A stretch of DNA of 64,000 nucleotides, from contig NZ_JARXVH010000023.1 in NCBI RefSeq assembly GCF_029892565.1, forward strand, positions 1 through 64,000, written 5' to 3'. This stretch comes from Streptomyces pseudovenezuelae (lineage in GTDB: Bacteria > Actinomycetota > Actinomycetes > Streptomycetales > Streptomycetaceae). The position numbers and the translations under genes are program-made. Positions within the stretch are counted from its first letter, which is position 1. The number at the start of each line of letters is the position of its first letter. Positions 9,263 through 18,337 of the stretch are shown in pieces. The notes under the pieces were generated by a model. The model was not told the origin of the DNA and made no database searches. It saw only the letters and a program-made list of their open reading frames with translations.

Positions 9263-11629
9263 TCAGTGTTCGCTGACCTTGTCGGGGTCGGGGCGAAGGC
9301 TCGAGGCGTTGGCGGGGATGGTGTTTTCGGGTTCGTCGTGCGCCTCGATGGTGACGTGCGGTGTGATCTTGTCGAGCCAGGCCGGGTACCACCAGTTGGC
9401 GTTGCCGAGCCATTGCATGAGGGCGGGGACGAGCATGGGCCGGACGATGAACGCGTCGAGGAAGACGGCGAGGGCTAGGCCGAGGCCGAGGAGCTTGGTC
9501 GTCAGTCCGTTGCCGAGCAGGAATCCGCTGAACACGAGGATCATGATGAGGCCGGCTGCGGTGATGATGCCTCCGGTTTCGGACAGGCCGACGGTGACGG
9601 CGCGGTGGTTGTTGCGGCTGCGGACCCATTCCTCGTGGATGCGGCTGACGAGGAATACCTGGTAGTCCATGGAGAGTCCGAAGAGGATGGCGAAGAACAG
9701 CACGGGGAGGAAGGCTTCGATGGGGCCGCCGGCTCCCAGACCGAGGGGTTCGCTGAGCCATCCCCATTGGAAGATGGCGACGATGGCGCCGAATGAGGCG
9801 CCGGCGGCCAGCAGGTTCATGGCGGCTGCGGTGAGGGCGACGACGACGCTGCGGAAGGCGACCATGAGGAGCAGGAACGACAGGCCGACCACGGCGAGGA
9901 TGAAGTAGATCATCTTGCTGGAGAGGGAGGCGGAGAAGTCGGCGAACATCGCGGTCTCGCCGTAGACGTAGATCTTGGTGTTGTCGTCTGGGTGCAGTGG
10001 CTTGAGGGCCGTGTCACGCAGGTGGTTGACCAGGTCGACGGTCCTCGCGTCCTGTGGGCTGCTGATCGACTTGAACGCGACCAGCGCGATGTCCTTGCTG
10101 ATGGGGAGCGCGGTGATGCTGCTCGTGTTGACGTTGGGGACGCCGGTCAGGGTGTCGGTGACTGTGTTCAGGTAGGTCTTGTCGGTGGCGCGTGGTCCTG
10201 CGACGACCAACTGCAGGTTGGAGTTGTAGCCCTGCCCGTATGCCTCTTGGATCAGTTCGTAGCCCTTGCGGCTGGTGGAGGAGGCGGGGGTGTTGCTCTG
10301 GTCGGGGTGGCCGATGCGCATGGAGAAGAACGGAAGAGCCAGGACGGCCAGAATGGCGGCGGCGAGGACACCGGCGATCACAGATCGCCTCTGGACGAGG
10401 GTGGCCCAACGGGTCCACAAGGGCGTCGGGTTCGACGTGGCGCGGCGTGCGGCCCTCCGCGTGGTGATCGGCCGCAGCGCCCACTGCAGAAGGTAGAGCG
10501 CCCAGAACAGGACGCACACCGGCGGGATCACGCACAGCAAAATCTTGACAGTCTTGTCGGAGGGCAGCTCTTCGCGCTGGGAGCGTGGCAGGGCCCGTCG
10601 GCCGAGCAGCGACAGCATGGCCGGCAGCAGGGTCAGTGAGGCCAGCATCGTAAGGCTGACGGCGATCGCGGTGCCGATGGCCACGCCGTACAGGAAGCTG
10701 GCGCCGAGGGCACACAGGCCGAGGATGGCGATGCAGACGGTGATGCCCGCGAACAGCACGGCCCGGCCGGCGGTGCTCAGCGCGGCGGTGATGGAGTCCT
10801 CGACGCTCATGCCTTTGAGCAGGTTGCGCCGGTGGCGGGTGACGATGAACAGGGCGTAGTCGATGCCCACGCCGATCACCATCAGGTCGGCCAGGGCCGA
10901 GGTGAAGTCGGTGACTGGCATGACGTGGGTGAGCAGGGCGATCAGTCCCACGCCGCTGCCCAGGGCCGCGGCCGCGCTGATCATCGGCAGGAGAGTCGCG
11001 CCGAAGGTGCGGAAGACGATGGCGAGGATGACGAAGGCCGCGAGGAAGCCCAGGACCTGGGGGGAGAGCACAGGGGTGGGTGCGTCGACGCTGTCGAAGG
11101 AGTCACCGGTGAACTCGATCTGCAGGGTGTGCGAGCGCAGGGTTTTGAGGTGGTCGTAGACCACCTTGGGAGTGGTGTCGGCCGGTTTCGCCTCGTTGTA
11201 GGCGACCTCGACGATGGCCGTCTTCTTGTCCGGGCTGAGCAGGTCGGGCCGGGGTGCGGTATCGCTCCTGCCGTCGGACGAGGTGCAGGCGACCTGTCCC
11301 CATGGGGTGGTGATGGTGGCGATGTGGGCGTCCTTCACCCCGCAGACTGCCTTGTCGGCCCGCTGGATGAAGCCGTCGGGCTCGCTCGTCAGTGTGCCGG
11401 TCCTGGCATGCAGGACCAGGGTGCCGGTCGGGTTGCTCTGCTGGGCCAGGTGCGCCTTGGCCAGCAGGTCGGCTGCCGCCTGGGAGTCGGTGCCCGGCAT
11501 CTTGAGGTCGTCCTTGTACCGGGCGCCGCCGGCCGATGAGGACAACACCTGGATCAGGACGATCGCCGCGATCCAGCCGATGATCACCCACCATCGGTGC
11601 CTGGTCGCGAACCTCGACAGAGCCTTCAT
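9263..11629 (-). CDS. MMPL/RND-family transporter
   Basis: 788 aa from ATG 11629, chosen because GGAGA lies six bases upstream (ATG-less GTG 11641 is the longer alternative). The layout is typical: one N-terminal helix, an outer domain (about residues 35-190), five helices, a cytoplasmic loop with RRAARRATSNP, a second helix-domain-five-helix half, and a polar C-terminal tail. MMPL proteins of actinobacteria export lipids, siderophores or antibiotics using the proton gradient. The motif GVGIDYALFIVTRHRRN in the first half and GLSMDYQVFLVSRIHEEWV in the second carry the Asp-Tyr pairs needed for proton relay. It lies next to the VOC/monooxygenase operon, on the same strand, and probably exports the same compound. 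Confidence 0.92.
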   Translation of the reverse strand: MKALSRFATRHRWWVIIGWIAAIVLIQVLSSSAGGARYKDDLKMPGTDSQAAADLLAKAHLAQQSNPTGTLVLHARTGTLTSEPDGFIQRADKAVCGVKDAHIATITTPWGQVACTSSDGRSDTAPRPDLLSPDKKTAIVEVAYNEAKPADTTPKVVYDHLKTLRSHTLQIEFTGDSFDSVDAPTPVLSPQVLGFLAAFVILAIVFRTFGATLLPMISAAAALGSGVGLIALLTHVMPVTDFTSALADLMVIGVGIDYALFIVTRHRRNLLKGMSVEDSITAALSTAGRAVLFAGITVCIAILGLCALGASFLYGVAIGTAIAVSLTMLASLTLLPAMLSLLGRRALPRSQREELPSDKTVKILLCVIPPVCVLFWALYLLQWALRPITTRRAARRATSNPTPLWTRWATLVQRRSVIAGVLAAAILAVLALPFFSMRIGHPDQSNTPASSTSRKGYELIQEAYGQGYNSNLQLVVAGPRATDKTYLNTVTDTLTGVPNVNTSSITALPISKDIALVAFKSISSPQDARTVDLVNHLRDTALKPLHPDDNTKIYVYGETAMFADFSASLSSKMIYFILAVVGLSFLLLMVAFRSVVVALTAAAMNLLAAGASFGAIVAIFQWGWLSEPLGLGAGGPIEAFLPVLFFAILFGLSMDYQVFLVSRIHEEWVRSRNNHRAVTVGLSETGGIITAAGLIMILVFSGFLLGNGLTTKLLGLGLALAVFLDAFIVRPMLVPALMQWLGNANWWYPAWLDKITPHVTIEAHDEPENTIPANASSLRPDPDKVSEH

Positions 11630-11825
11630 CGGTGTCTCCACATGGTCGGCCGCTCATGGCGGGAAGCGGGCCCGCCCGGTGAGCCGGGCAGGCCAAAGGG
11701 TTCCTCGGTCAAAGAGGCAGCACGGCCAGCTGGGCCGACGGTCTTGAGCCGTGGGGAATGGCGCCAACGAGGCGGTGAGCGGACATCGCACTGCAGGTCA
11801 AAACGGGGGACGTGCCAGATGCTGG

Positions 11826-12707
11826 TCAGGCCGCACTGGCGGTGAAGCGCAGCAGGTTTCCTGAGGGGTCGTGCACCTGCAGCGTGGCTCCGGCCAGCAC
11901 ATGGGGATAGGAGGCCTCGGTGAGCCGTTGGGCCAGTGCGTGCACCTGCTGTGCCGTCGGCAGCAGCAGGTCGACCCCGATCAGGTGCGCGCTGTTCTCG
12001 GGTACGGGTTCGGTGCGGCCGGTGCTGAAGCAGTTGGTCACCACGAGCAGGGCGCGATGCTGGGTGACGCCGACGGCGAGGAACATCTGCCCCAGCCGGC
12101 CCTGGACATCGAGCCCGAGCAGGCCGGTGTAGAAGGGTTCGCTGTCCTGCAGCTCCGCGTCCGTCACCTTGAGCTGCACATGCCCCATCTCGGTGCCCGC
12201 CGGCAGCCCCTCGAACGGGGCGTCGGCGCCGGGTTCGCCGGTGAAGTCCTCCATCGTCAGCCGTTCCGCGACGACGGCCGGGCTTTCGCCCTGCCAGCGC
12301 CATTCCCGGCGCGGGCGGGCACAGGTGATCTCCACGCAATGGCCGTCGGGGTCATTGACGTAGCAGGAGCGGGCGACGCTGTGGTCGGCCAGTTTGGCAT
12401 CGGTGTGCGTGGCCGTGTAGTGCTTCACGAACCGCGACAGATCTCCGGGCGTGGGGACCTGCGGCGCGAAGTGGCTCAGCCCCGGCCCCGAAGCAGGCGC
12501 GGGAATGGCCCCCGGGCGCTCCCTCAACTGGGCGAGCACGCGCCCCGGCACACCCACCGATGCACTGTCCGCAGTCTGGTCGAGGACCTGAAGGCCGATG
12601 GAGCGCGTGTAGTACTCCAGGCTGCGCTCAAGGTCTGCGACGGTCAACTCAACCGATCCGAGAGCCAGTTGGGCATCCATCCGCCCGGTCGGCCGTGAGG
12701 GTGCCAT
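11826..12707 (-). CDS. Two-domain VOC (glyoxalase/bleomycin-resistance-like) protein
   Basis: 293 aa from ATG 12707, two bases after the stop of the monooxygenase gene, so co-transcribed with it. Two VOC modules are visible: residues about 8-120 (SVELTVADLERSLEYYTRSI ... DPDGHCVEITCARP) and about 165-290 (GHVQLKVTDAELQDSEPFYT ... VHDPSGNLLRF). The His/Glu positions expected for a metal site (GHVQLKV; HCVEIT) are partly kept. VOC proteins isomerise, cleave or sequester small molecules; in a cluster with an exporter and an oxidase, a self-protection or tailoring role is plausible. Confidence 0.85.
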   Translation of the reverse strand: MAPSRPTGRMDAQLALGSVELTVADLERSLEYYTRSIGLQVLDQTADSASVGVPGRVLAQLRERPGAIPAPASGPGLSHFAPQVPTPGDLSRFVKHYTATHTDAKLADHSVARSCYVNDPDGHCVEITCARPRREWRWQGESPAVVAERLTMEDFTGEPGADAPFEGLPAGTEMGHVQLKVTDAELQDSEPFYTGLLGLDVQGRLGQMFLAVGVTQHRALLVVTNCFSTGRTEPVPENSAHLIGVDLLLPTAQQVHALAQRLTEASYPHVLAGATLQVHDPSGNLLRFTASAA

Positions 12708-12709
12708 GG

Positions 12710-13894
12710 TCACTTCCCCTTCCCGGAAGCGGGGATGCGTTCGAACGGCCTGACGACCTTCGCCGCGACCCCCATGGCTTTGAAGAACAGAATCAGCTTC
12801 CCCGGCCGGCCCTTGACGAACATCAGGTCCAGGCCCCGCTGCGACCCCGCGGCAGCCTTCGCCCCGCGCGAGAACATCGTCTCCTCGTAGCGGGGCAGGG
12901 CCACTTCCACGTCGGCGCCGGAGACGATCTCGCGTGCGAGGTCGGCGCCGTCGATGAGCGCCACATTGGCGCCCTCGCCCGCGAACGGCGACATCAGGTG
13001 CGCGGCATCCCCAACGAGCGTCACACCGGGCACCCGCTCCCAGGTCAGACCTGTCGGCAGGGCATAGATCGGCCGGAGCCAGAACGCGTCGTCGCACCCA
13101 CGGATCAGATCGGTCAGCTCGCCGGCCCAGTCGGGATACTCCCGCAGCAGCCCCGCACGGGCGGATGCCGGATCATCCCAGTCGATACCGCTGGTGGCGG
13201 CCCAGTCCTCGGCCACGCGCAGGCCACACCCGAGCGTGATGGTGTCCCCGCCGTGCCCGCCGATGTACTTGTTGTCCGACAGTGCGAAGAAGTTGCCCCG
13301 CCCGGTCAGTGCCAGCGCCTTCGGGTGCCTGGCCGCCGCGTCGGACAGCCGGAACTCCACCACAGTGATCCCGGTGTAGGAGGGTCTGGCGGGCGTCAGC
13401 AGCGGCCGGATCCGCGACCATGCGCCATCGGCGCCGACCACGAGATCGGCGCTCGCCGCCGCACCGTCGGCGAACTCGAGGGTGTGCCCACCGGGTGCGG
13501 GCCGCGCACCGGTCACCTTGCGCCCCCACGCGATCGTGCCGGGCTCCAGCGAGTCGATCAGCAGCTGCCGCAGATCGACCCGGCCGATCTCGGGACGGCC
13601 CCGGCCGCCCGGCGGCTCGCGCCGGTCGACATGCACCCGCCCGCTCTTGTCGAGCAGACGTATGTCCTCACCGCCGGTGTGCGTGCGCGCGAGGAACTGC
13701 TCATACAGTCCGGCCTCCTTCAGCGCGATCTGGCCGGTGTCGTCGTGGATGTCCAGCAAGCCGCCCTGAGGCCGCTCGTCCGGCGCCGCATCCGCCTCGT
13801 AAACAGTGACGGCAATGCCGTGGCGCTGGAGAATCCGCGCACAGACCAAGCCGCTCAAGCCTGCACCGACGACGGCAACGCTACGTCCCGACAT
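12710..13894 (-). CDS. TetX-like FAD-dependent monooxygenase
   Basis: 394 aa. The N-terminal FAD fold has VVGAGLSGLVCARIL; the family DG-type motif appears as DLVVGADGAWSRIR; and the late FAD-binding motif is VTLVGDAAHLMSPFAGEGAN followed by ALIDGADLA. The segments GGLLDIHDDTGQ and LMSPFAGEGAN resemble TetX-type tetracycline-inactivating and anthracycline-tailoring hydroxylases rather than PHBH. The enzyme would hydroxylate an aromatic or polyketide substrate using NADPH and oxygen. It is first in a two-gene operon with the VOC gene and divergent from a TetR regulator. Substrate unknown. Confidence 0.88.
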   Translation of the reverse strand: MSGRSVAVVGAGLSGLVCARILQRHGIAVTVYEADAAPDERPQGGLLDIHDDTGQIALKEAGLYEQFLARTHTGGEDIRLLDKSGRVHVDRREPPGGRGRPEIGRVDLRQLLIDSLEPGTIAWGRKVTGARPAPGGHTLEFADGAAASADLVVGADGAWSRIRPLLTPARPSYTGITVVEFRLSDAAARHPKALALTGRGNFFALSDNKYIGGHGGDTITLGCGLRVAEDWAATSGIDWDDPASARAGLLREYPDWAGELTDLIRGCDDAFWLRPIYALPTGLTWERVPGVTLVGDAAHLMSPFAGEGANVALIDGADLAREIVSGADVEVALPRYEETMFSRGAKAAAGSQRGLDLMFVKGRPGKLILFFKAMGVAAKVVRPFERIPASGKGK

Positions 13895-14023
13895 GGACTC
13901 ACTCCCTTTCTGGCTGCGGCGAAGGAGAAGGTGTCCGACGAGGTGCCGCAGAGCCCCGTCGCGGGAGCGCGCTCACGGGCACTGTCAGTCGTGTGTCCAG
14001 CGGCAACCACTACTGGAACGCTA

Positions 14024-14075
14024 TTCGTCGCGAACAGTGTTCGTCAAGCAATTGACGGTGGGCGTTCGTGACGAA
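14024..14075. promoter_or_regulatory. Paired TetR-type operators in divergent promoter
   Basis: TTCGTCGCGAA (14024-14034) and TTCGTGACGAA (14065-14075) lie 41 bp apart between the monooxygenase and TetR genes; the second is a perfect dyad around one base. A further half-site GTTCGTCAA (14039-14047) lies between. They are likely binding sites of the adjacent TetR protein. Confidence 0.6.
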
Positions 14076-14087
14076 TACCGTCTCCGC

Positions 14088-14771
14088 GTGCCTGAGAGAG
14101 ATCCCTTCCGCGAATCCCATGTGGAGAGCCGCCGCAACCGACCGGCGAAACCGCCGCTGAGCCGGGACTCGATCGTCGATGAGGCGCTGCGCCAGATCAG
14201 CACAGAGGACAGCGCGCCCCTGAGCCTCCGCAAGATCGCGAAGGCGCTCGACACGGGGCCGGCTTCGCTGTACGCCTACGTCGACGGCATGAGCGAGCTG
14301 CAGGCCCTCGTCCTCGACCGTGCCCTGCAGGCGGTCGAGACCGGCGGTAAAGGCTCCTGGCGTGACCGACTCGAAGGACTTCTGCTCTCCTACGCGACGG
14401 TGCTGGCCCGCAGCCCCACCCTGGCCCGGATGGCGTTCCAGACCACCGCGGTCGGCCCCAACGCCTTGCGCATCAGCGAAGCCCTTCTCGAACTCCTCGC
14501 CGAGGCCGGCGTCGACCAGGCGAACGCAGCCTGGGCCATCGACCTGCTGACCATGTTGGTGACCGCCACCGTGGCGGAACACGCCCAGGACACAGGAGCG
14601 GCCAAGCCCGGCGGCCCGATCGAGCAGGCCCTCGCCCGGACGTCAGCCAGCCAATACCCCCGCGTCCACGCCGCTCGCGACGACATCCTCTCCGGCACCG
14701 GCGAAGAGCGATTCCACTGGGGAATCGACATCCTCATCCGAGGCATCCTCGCGCACCCCCAATCGCAGTGA
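14088..14771 (+). CDS. TetR-family transcriptional regulator
   Basis: 227 aa from GTG 14088. The N-terminal HTH (about residues 25-70) contains LSRDSIVDEALRQI and LSLRKIAKALDTGPASLYAY, as in the TetR(class C-terminal) branch that includes tetracycline-type repressors. The C-terminal ligand-binding domain is all helical. It is divergent from the monooxygenase/VOC operon with two dyad sites between, so it most likely represses that operon and perhaps the MMPL gene until a ligand arrives. Confidence 0.88.
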   Translation: MPERDPFRESHVESRRNRPAKPPLSRDSIVDEALRQISTEDSAPLSLRKIAKALDTGPASLYAYVDGMSELQALVLDRALQAVETGGKGSWRDRLEGLLLSYATVLARSPTLARMAFQTTAVGPNALRISEALLELLAEAGVDQANAAWAIDLLTMLVTATVAEHAQDTGAAKPGGPIEQALARTSASQYPRVHAARDDILSGTGEERFHWGIDILIRGILAHPQSQ

Positions 14772-15368
14772 GCACATCCGTCAGCAGCCGGTGAACCATC
14801 GTCAGCCCCACACAATCCGCCACGGCGCATGGACTATGGGCTCTGCTTTTCAGCGGGGAGCCCTCGGGCGGCCCCCTGCCTGACCTTCTGACCACCCCTG
14901 AAGGCGTCGAGACGAATGCCCTGGCTGGTCCGGAGCGAGACGAGCCGGGGTCTGGCCCCCACACGAGCCCCTCGACGCACTCCTGACGCAGCGGCCTTAA
15001 AGGCCGACAATCTTGGGCATGGATGCAGGACTCGTAGGAATGCTGACCGGCAGACAGCACCGCAATCAACCGCCTGGGCGCCTCCCGCCCGTAGAGCCCT
15101 CCTCGGTCACCAAGTTCGGCGAGGTGTGACATCCGTCACGGAGAATCGGACGCGATGGTCCGTCTTAGCGCGACACGCGCCAGAGGCTTGGCCCTGACCG
15201 AAAGCGACACGACCTGCGGGGGACACGACCTGCGGGGGACACGGTCTCTGCTGACACAAACCTCGTGCGTATACGTCGAGCCGTGACGGCTGCGAGTACA
15301 ACATGCTGCCCGCCACCGCAGCGGCTGCCTGCGCTTGGACCCCGCGGCCTGGTTCACCGACCTCCCCC
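14772..15368. other. Right interior of transposon, no gene recognised
   Basis: About 600 bp with no convincing coding frame. It holds a short direct duplication (GACACGACCTGCGGG twice at about 15206-15236) and ends at the right terminal repeat. Confidence 0.4.
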
Positions 15369-15395
15369 CAACGAATTAACGCGGCGCTGCACTAG
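15369..15395. repeat. Right terminal inverted repeat of IS630-type transposon
   Basis: Begins CAACGAATTAACGCGG and ends CGCTGCACTAG. It is an exact inverted copy of 7957-7983, with the terminal TA next to GGCGGCC of the target. Confidence 0.8.
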
Positions 15396-15509
15396 GCGGC
15401 CTGCGTTCAGCAGGTGTGACCTTTCCGGCCGGTCTTCTGCGTGGGCGCGCACCAATGTGACGTCCGTTTCCTGCCAGCAACCGCCCGGGCGTCGATTCAG
15501 CATGGGCAC

Positions 15510-16028
15510 ATGACCAGATACACGGTGCTCCCTGTTGACGCAGCCGTCCTGAAGGAACTGCGGGTTCTCGACGACGCGGGCCGTCCCTGCGCCCCGTACA
15601 TCGCGACCGGCGACGACGTGGGCTCTCCGCTGCGCTGCTGCCTGCGCCCCATCACGCTCGGCGAGCGGATCGCCCTTGCTTCGTACGCCCCGTTGCGTCG
15701 CTGGGCCGCCACGAGGGGTGCAGATCCGGGCGCGTACGACGAACAGGGTCCCGTCTTCATCCATGCCGACGACTGCGGCGGGTTCACACCCGGCGAAAAC
15801 TACCCCTTCGCTCGGCCGGGAGCCCTGCGCACCGTGCGCCGCTATGACGCCCGGGGCCATATCGCAGGCGGCCGTCTTCTGGAGATTCCGGCCGACGCCA
15901 CGACTGGCTTCGATGCAGCCTTCGACGATGCGTTCAACGATCCGGACGTGGTGCTCGTACACGTCAGGGCACTGGAATACGGATGCTTCCACTTCGAGGT
16001 GCGACGGCCCTCCGCCAAGGAGCAGTAG
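15510..16028 (+). CDS. DUF1203 domain protein
   Basis: 172 aa from ATG 15510. The whole protein matches the DUF1203 pattern: a pyrophosphate-like substrate-free small fold with CRPC/CCLRPI near the N terminus (GSPLRCCLRPITLGERIALASY), GPVFIHADDC in the middle and YDARGHIAGGRLL towards the end. Its function is unknown; these proteins are often encoded singly. The start overlaps the stop of a frame that continues the interrupted pentapeptide gene, suggesting the two were once coupled. Confidence 0.88.
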   Translation: MTRYTVLPVDAAVLKELRVLDDAGRPCAPYIATGDDVGSPLRCCLRPITLGERIALASYAPLRRWAATRGADPGAYDEQGPVFIHADDCGGFTPGENYPFARPGALRTVRRYDARGHIAGGRLLEIPADATTGFDAAFDDAFNDPDVVLVHVRALEYGCFHFEVRRPSAKEQ

Positions 16029-16044
16029 CAGCCGTGCCACCTGA

Positions 16045-17042
16045 ATGATCGACTTCAAGGGATCGGCTGCGGGCATAAGACGAGGGAGTTCAACGTCGGT
16101 GTGTGAAGACAGAGTTGGACTCCCTCGCCACCGCACTGTACGTGAAGACCGACGACTTGCTGAAGGCATCACCGCATATCGCCCCGTGGCGGCCCGCAGT
16201 AGGCATCGTGCCGCAGCTGACCGACGCCGAGCTGGTCACGCTCGCCATGATGCAGGCCATGCTGGGCTTCACCTCCGAGGCCAGGTGGCTTCGCCACGCC
16301 CGCTTGCACCTGCGGCATCTCTTCCCTTACCTGCCCAAGCAGCCCGGCTACAACAAGCGGCTGCGCAAGGCCGCAGAGCTGCTGCGGCGGGTGACCCGGC
16401 TGTTGGCCACCGACACTTCTGTATGGAGCGACGACGTGTGGATCGTGGATTCCACGCCGGTGGAGTGCGGCCGTTCCCGCGAGACCGTCAAACGCTCCGA
16501 TCTGGCCGGATGGGCCGAGTACGGGTACTGCGCCAGCCACAGCCGGTTCTTCTGGGGCCTGCGCCTGCACCTGGTGTGCACCCTGCAGGGTCTGCCGGTC
16601 GCCTTCACCCTGACCGGGGCCAAGGCCGACGAACGCGAGACCCTGCTGGACCTGCTCGCCGCCGAACCGCACCTCGTCGCTGCCCGGCCTGGACAGACGC
16701 TGATCGGCGACAAGAACTACTTCGGCCGCGACTTCGAGCACCAGATGGCCGAGCACGGCATCCGGCTGCTGCGGCCGGCCCGCAAGGGCGAGCCGGAACG
16801 GCCCGGCGCCCCGCTGTTCAAACCGTTGCGGCAGGCCATCGAGTCAGTCAACGAGACCTTCAAGGGCCAGCTCAACCTCGAACAGCACCGAGGCCGCACA
16901 CCGGGCGGCGTGATCGCCCGCGTCATGCAGCGCATCCTCGCACTGACCGCCGCGATCTGGCACAACGACCACACCGGCCAACCCGTCCTGCGCTCACTGA
17001 CCGCCTACGACCACTAGCAACAGATCCCTTGGAATCGATCAT
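16045..17042 (+). mobile_element. IS982-type insertion sequence, apparently complete
   Basis: 998 bp bounded by inverted repeats ATGATCGACTTCAAGGGATC (16045-16064) and GATCCCTTGGAATCGATCAT (17023-17042), which match at 18 of 20 positions. One full-length transposase gene fills the interior. I see no clear target duplication. Confidence 0.85.
16103..17017 (+). CDS. IS982-family transposase
   Basis: 304 aa from GTG 16103. The N-terminal part (MKTELDSLATALYVKTDDLL, then DAELVTLAMMQAMLGF) and the DDE domain with WIVDSTPVECGRSRET (Asp), LIGDKNYFGRDF (Asp) and a late Glu in IESVNETFKGQL are all present. The sequence is typical of the abundant Streptomyces IS982 type (sometimes listed as IS4/IS5-like). 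The frame is intact from end to end, so the element may be mobile. Confidence 0.9.
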   Translation: MKTELDSLATALYVKTDDLLKASPHIAPWRPAVGIVPQLTDAELVTLAMMQAMLGFTSEARWLRHARLHLRHLFPYLPKQPGYNKRLRKAAELLRRVTRLLATDTSVWSDDVWIVDSTPVECGRSRETVKRSDLAGWAEYGYCASHSRFFWGLRLHLVCTLQGLPVAFTLTGAKADERETLLDLLAAEPHLVAARPGQTLIGDKNYFGRDFEHQMAEHGIRLLRPARKGEPERPGAPLFKPLRQAIESVNETFKGQLNLEQHRGRTPGGVIARVMQRILALTAAIWHNDHTGQPVLRSLTAYDH

Positions 17043-17137
17043 CTAGCGACCGCCTGTATGACTTGTGTGAAGATGCAATGAAACAGAGGGGTCGGGAGAG
17101 GGACCAGCAGCCCCCTCCCGACCCCTCCGCCTCTCGG

Positions 17138-18298
17138 CTACGCCCCGGGATGCAGTCCCAGCCAGCCAGGGGACGGGTCCCCCTTCACCTCACCGAAGTA
17201 CAGCGCGAAGGTCTGCTTCCAGCGCTCGACCTCCGCACGGTCCGCCATGAAGCGGGGGAAGCCGTCGAGGTTCGCGTTCGGGTATTTCCAGACGGGCTTG
17301 AGGCCACCGGCGGGGGTGACGTCCGTCCGTACCGACCAGCCGTTGAACGCGTTCTGCTGCTGGGCGGTGGAGAGCTGCCAGTTGAGGTAGAGCTTGGCTG
17401 CCGTGGTGTTGCGGCCCTGCTTGAGGATCGCCACCCGCTGGCCCCAGGCCATGAAGGGGTGGCCTTCGGCGACGGCCCACCGGGAGGCCGCCGTGGACGG
17501 CGCCGCGAGCGAGCCCGAGCCGCCGACGCCGAGCGCCTTCTGTCCGCTGGAGACGGCCAGCCCGGGCGTGTACGTGCCACGCGCGAACTGGACGTCCTGG
17601 GCGGCGAACCTGGCGGCCCAGTCCCAGCCGTAGTGCTCGACGTACAGCTTGAAGAGGTAGAGGACGGCGTCGTCGTCGTTCGGGTAGGACGACGCGATCT
17701 GCCCCTTCCACTTCGGGTCGATCAGGTCGAGCGGGGACTTCGGAACGTCGGCGCCGACCGCGGCGACGTTGTACGAGTAGCTGAAGCCGATCACGGCGAC
17801 GGCGGTCCAGGCGCCGTGCGGGTCCTTGAGAGCGTCGTACACCTTGGAGAAGCCCGCGGGCTTGTAGGACAGCAGGCGGCCCTGTCCCTTCCAGCGGGTG
17901 AAGTCCTGGAGGGTCTGGAGCTGGACGACGTCCGGGACGAGGGTGTCGGTCGCGAACTGGTTGTCGACGCGGGCGTCGTGGTACTTGCTGTAGTCCACGA
18001 CGACCTTGAGGTCGATCTCCGGGAAGCGGGCCGCGAAGCCGTTGCGGATGCCGTCGCCCTGGCTGTCGATGTCGCCGCCCGAGTAGATGACGAGCTTGCC
18101 GCCCTCCGCCAGGGCGGCCTGGTACAGCTCGTCGAGGGTCCTGGTCTCCTCGGGGCCGCTGCCGGTCGCGGACTTGGCGGGGGCGGCCGAGGCGGGGGCG
18201 GCCGAGGCGGGGGATGCGGTGGTGCCGAGTGTGCCGAGGCTGAGCGCAGCCCCTGCTCCGGTGGCGAGAAGTCGTCGTCGGCTGGGCAAGTAGGTCAC
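17138..18298 (-). CDS. Tat-exported extracellular solute-binding protein
   Basis: 386 aa. The N terminus carries a twin-arginine signal (SRRRLLATGAGAALSLG, then an Ala-rich cleavage region ending about residue 34). The mature part begins ETRTLDELYQAALAEGG and KLVIYSGGD, the signature of the iron(III)/thiamine type of binding protein (family 1 or 6), and continues to GPEET...LYFGEV. Such proteins deliver a ligand to an ABC importer, but no permease or ATPase genes lie nearby. It is last in the row MBL-SnoaL-(hydrolase remnant)-SBP. The ligand is unknown. Confidence 0.85.
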   Translation of the reverse strand: MTYLPSRRRLLATGAGAALSLGTLGTTASPASAAPASAAPAKSATGSGPEETRTLDELYQAALAEGGKLVIYSGGDIDSQGDGIRNGFAARFPEIDLKVVVDYSKYHDARVDNQFATDTLVPDVVQLQTLQDFTRWKGQGRLLSYKPAGFSKVYDALKDPHGAWTAVAVIGFSYSYNVAAVGADVPKSPLDLIDPKWKGQIASSYPNDDDAVLYLFKLYVEHYGWDWAARFAAQDVQFARGTYTPGLAVSSGQKALGVGGSGSLAAPSTAASRWAVAEGHPFMAWGQRVAILKQGRNTTAAKLYLNWQLSTAQQQNAFNGWSVRTDVTPAGGLKPVWKYPNANLDGFPRFMADRAEVERWKQTFALYFGEVKGDPSPGWLGLHPGA

Positions 18299-18337
18299 GG
18301 GATTTCGCTTTCTGTGTGGGGGAAGGGTGATCTCGGT

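Larger units (their letters stand above)
7958..15394. mobile_element. IS630/Tc1-type transposon carrying exporter, monooxygenase and regulator genes
   Basis: The 27-bp sequence at 7957-7983 recurs as a perfect inverted copy at 15369-15395, with the tips reading TAGTGCAGCGCCGCG inward at each end. The outermost TA on both sides fits the TA target duplication of IS630-type elements. The transposase gene lies just inside the left end, and its stop codon falls within the repeat. I find no good second end near 9.1 kb, where a simple IS630 should stop. The simplest reading is a 7.4-kb unit carrying the MMPL, VOC, FAD-monooxygenase and TetR genes. Alternatively, the right repeat is a relic of a second copy. 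Confidence 0.6.

Noticed and set aside
15206..15236. Two short GACACGACCTGCGGG copies
   Set aside because: Too short and isolated for a meaningful repeat feature; noted only in the interior region.
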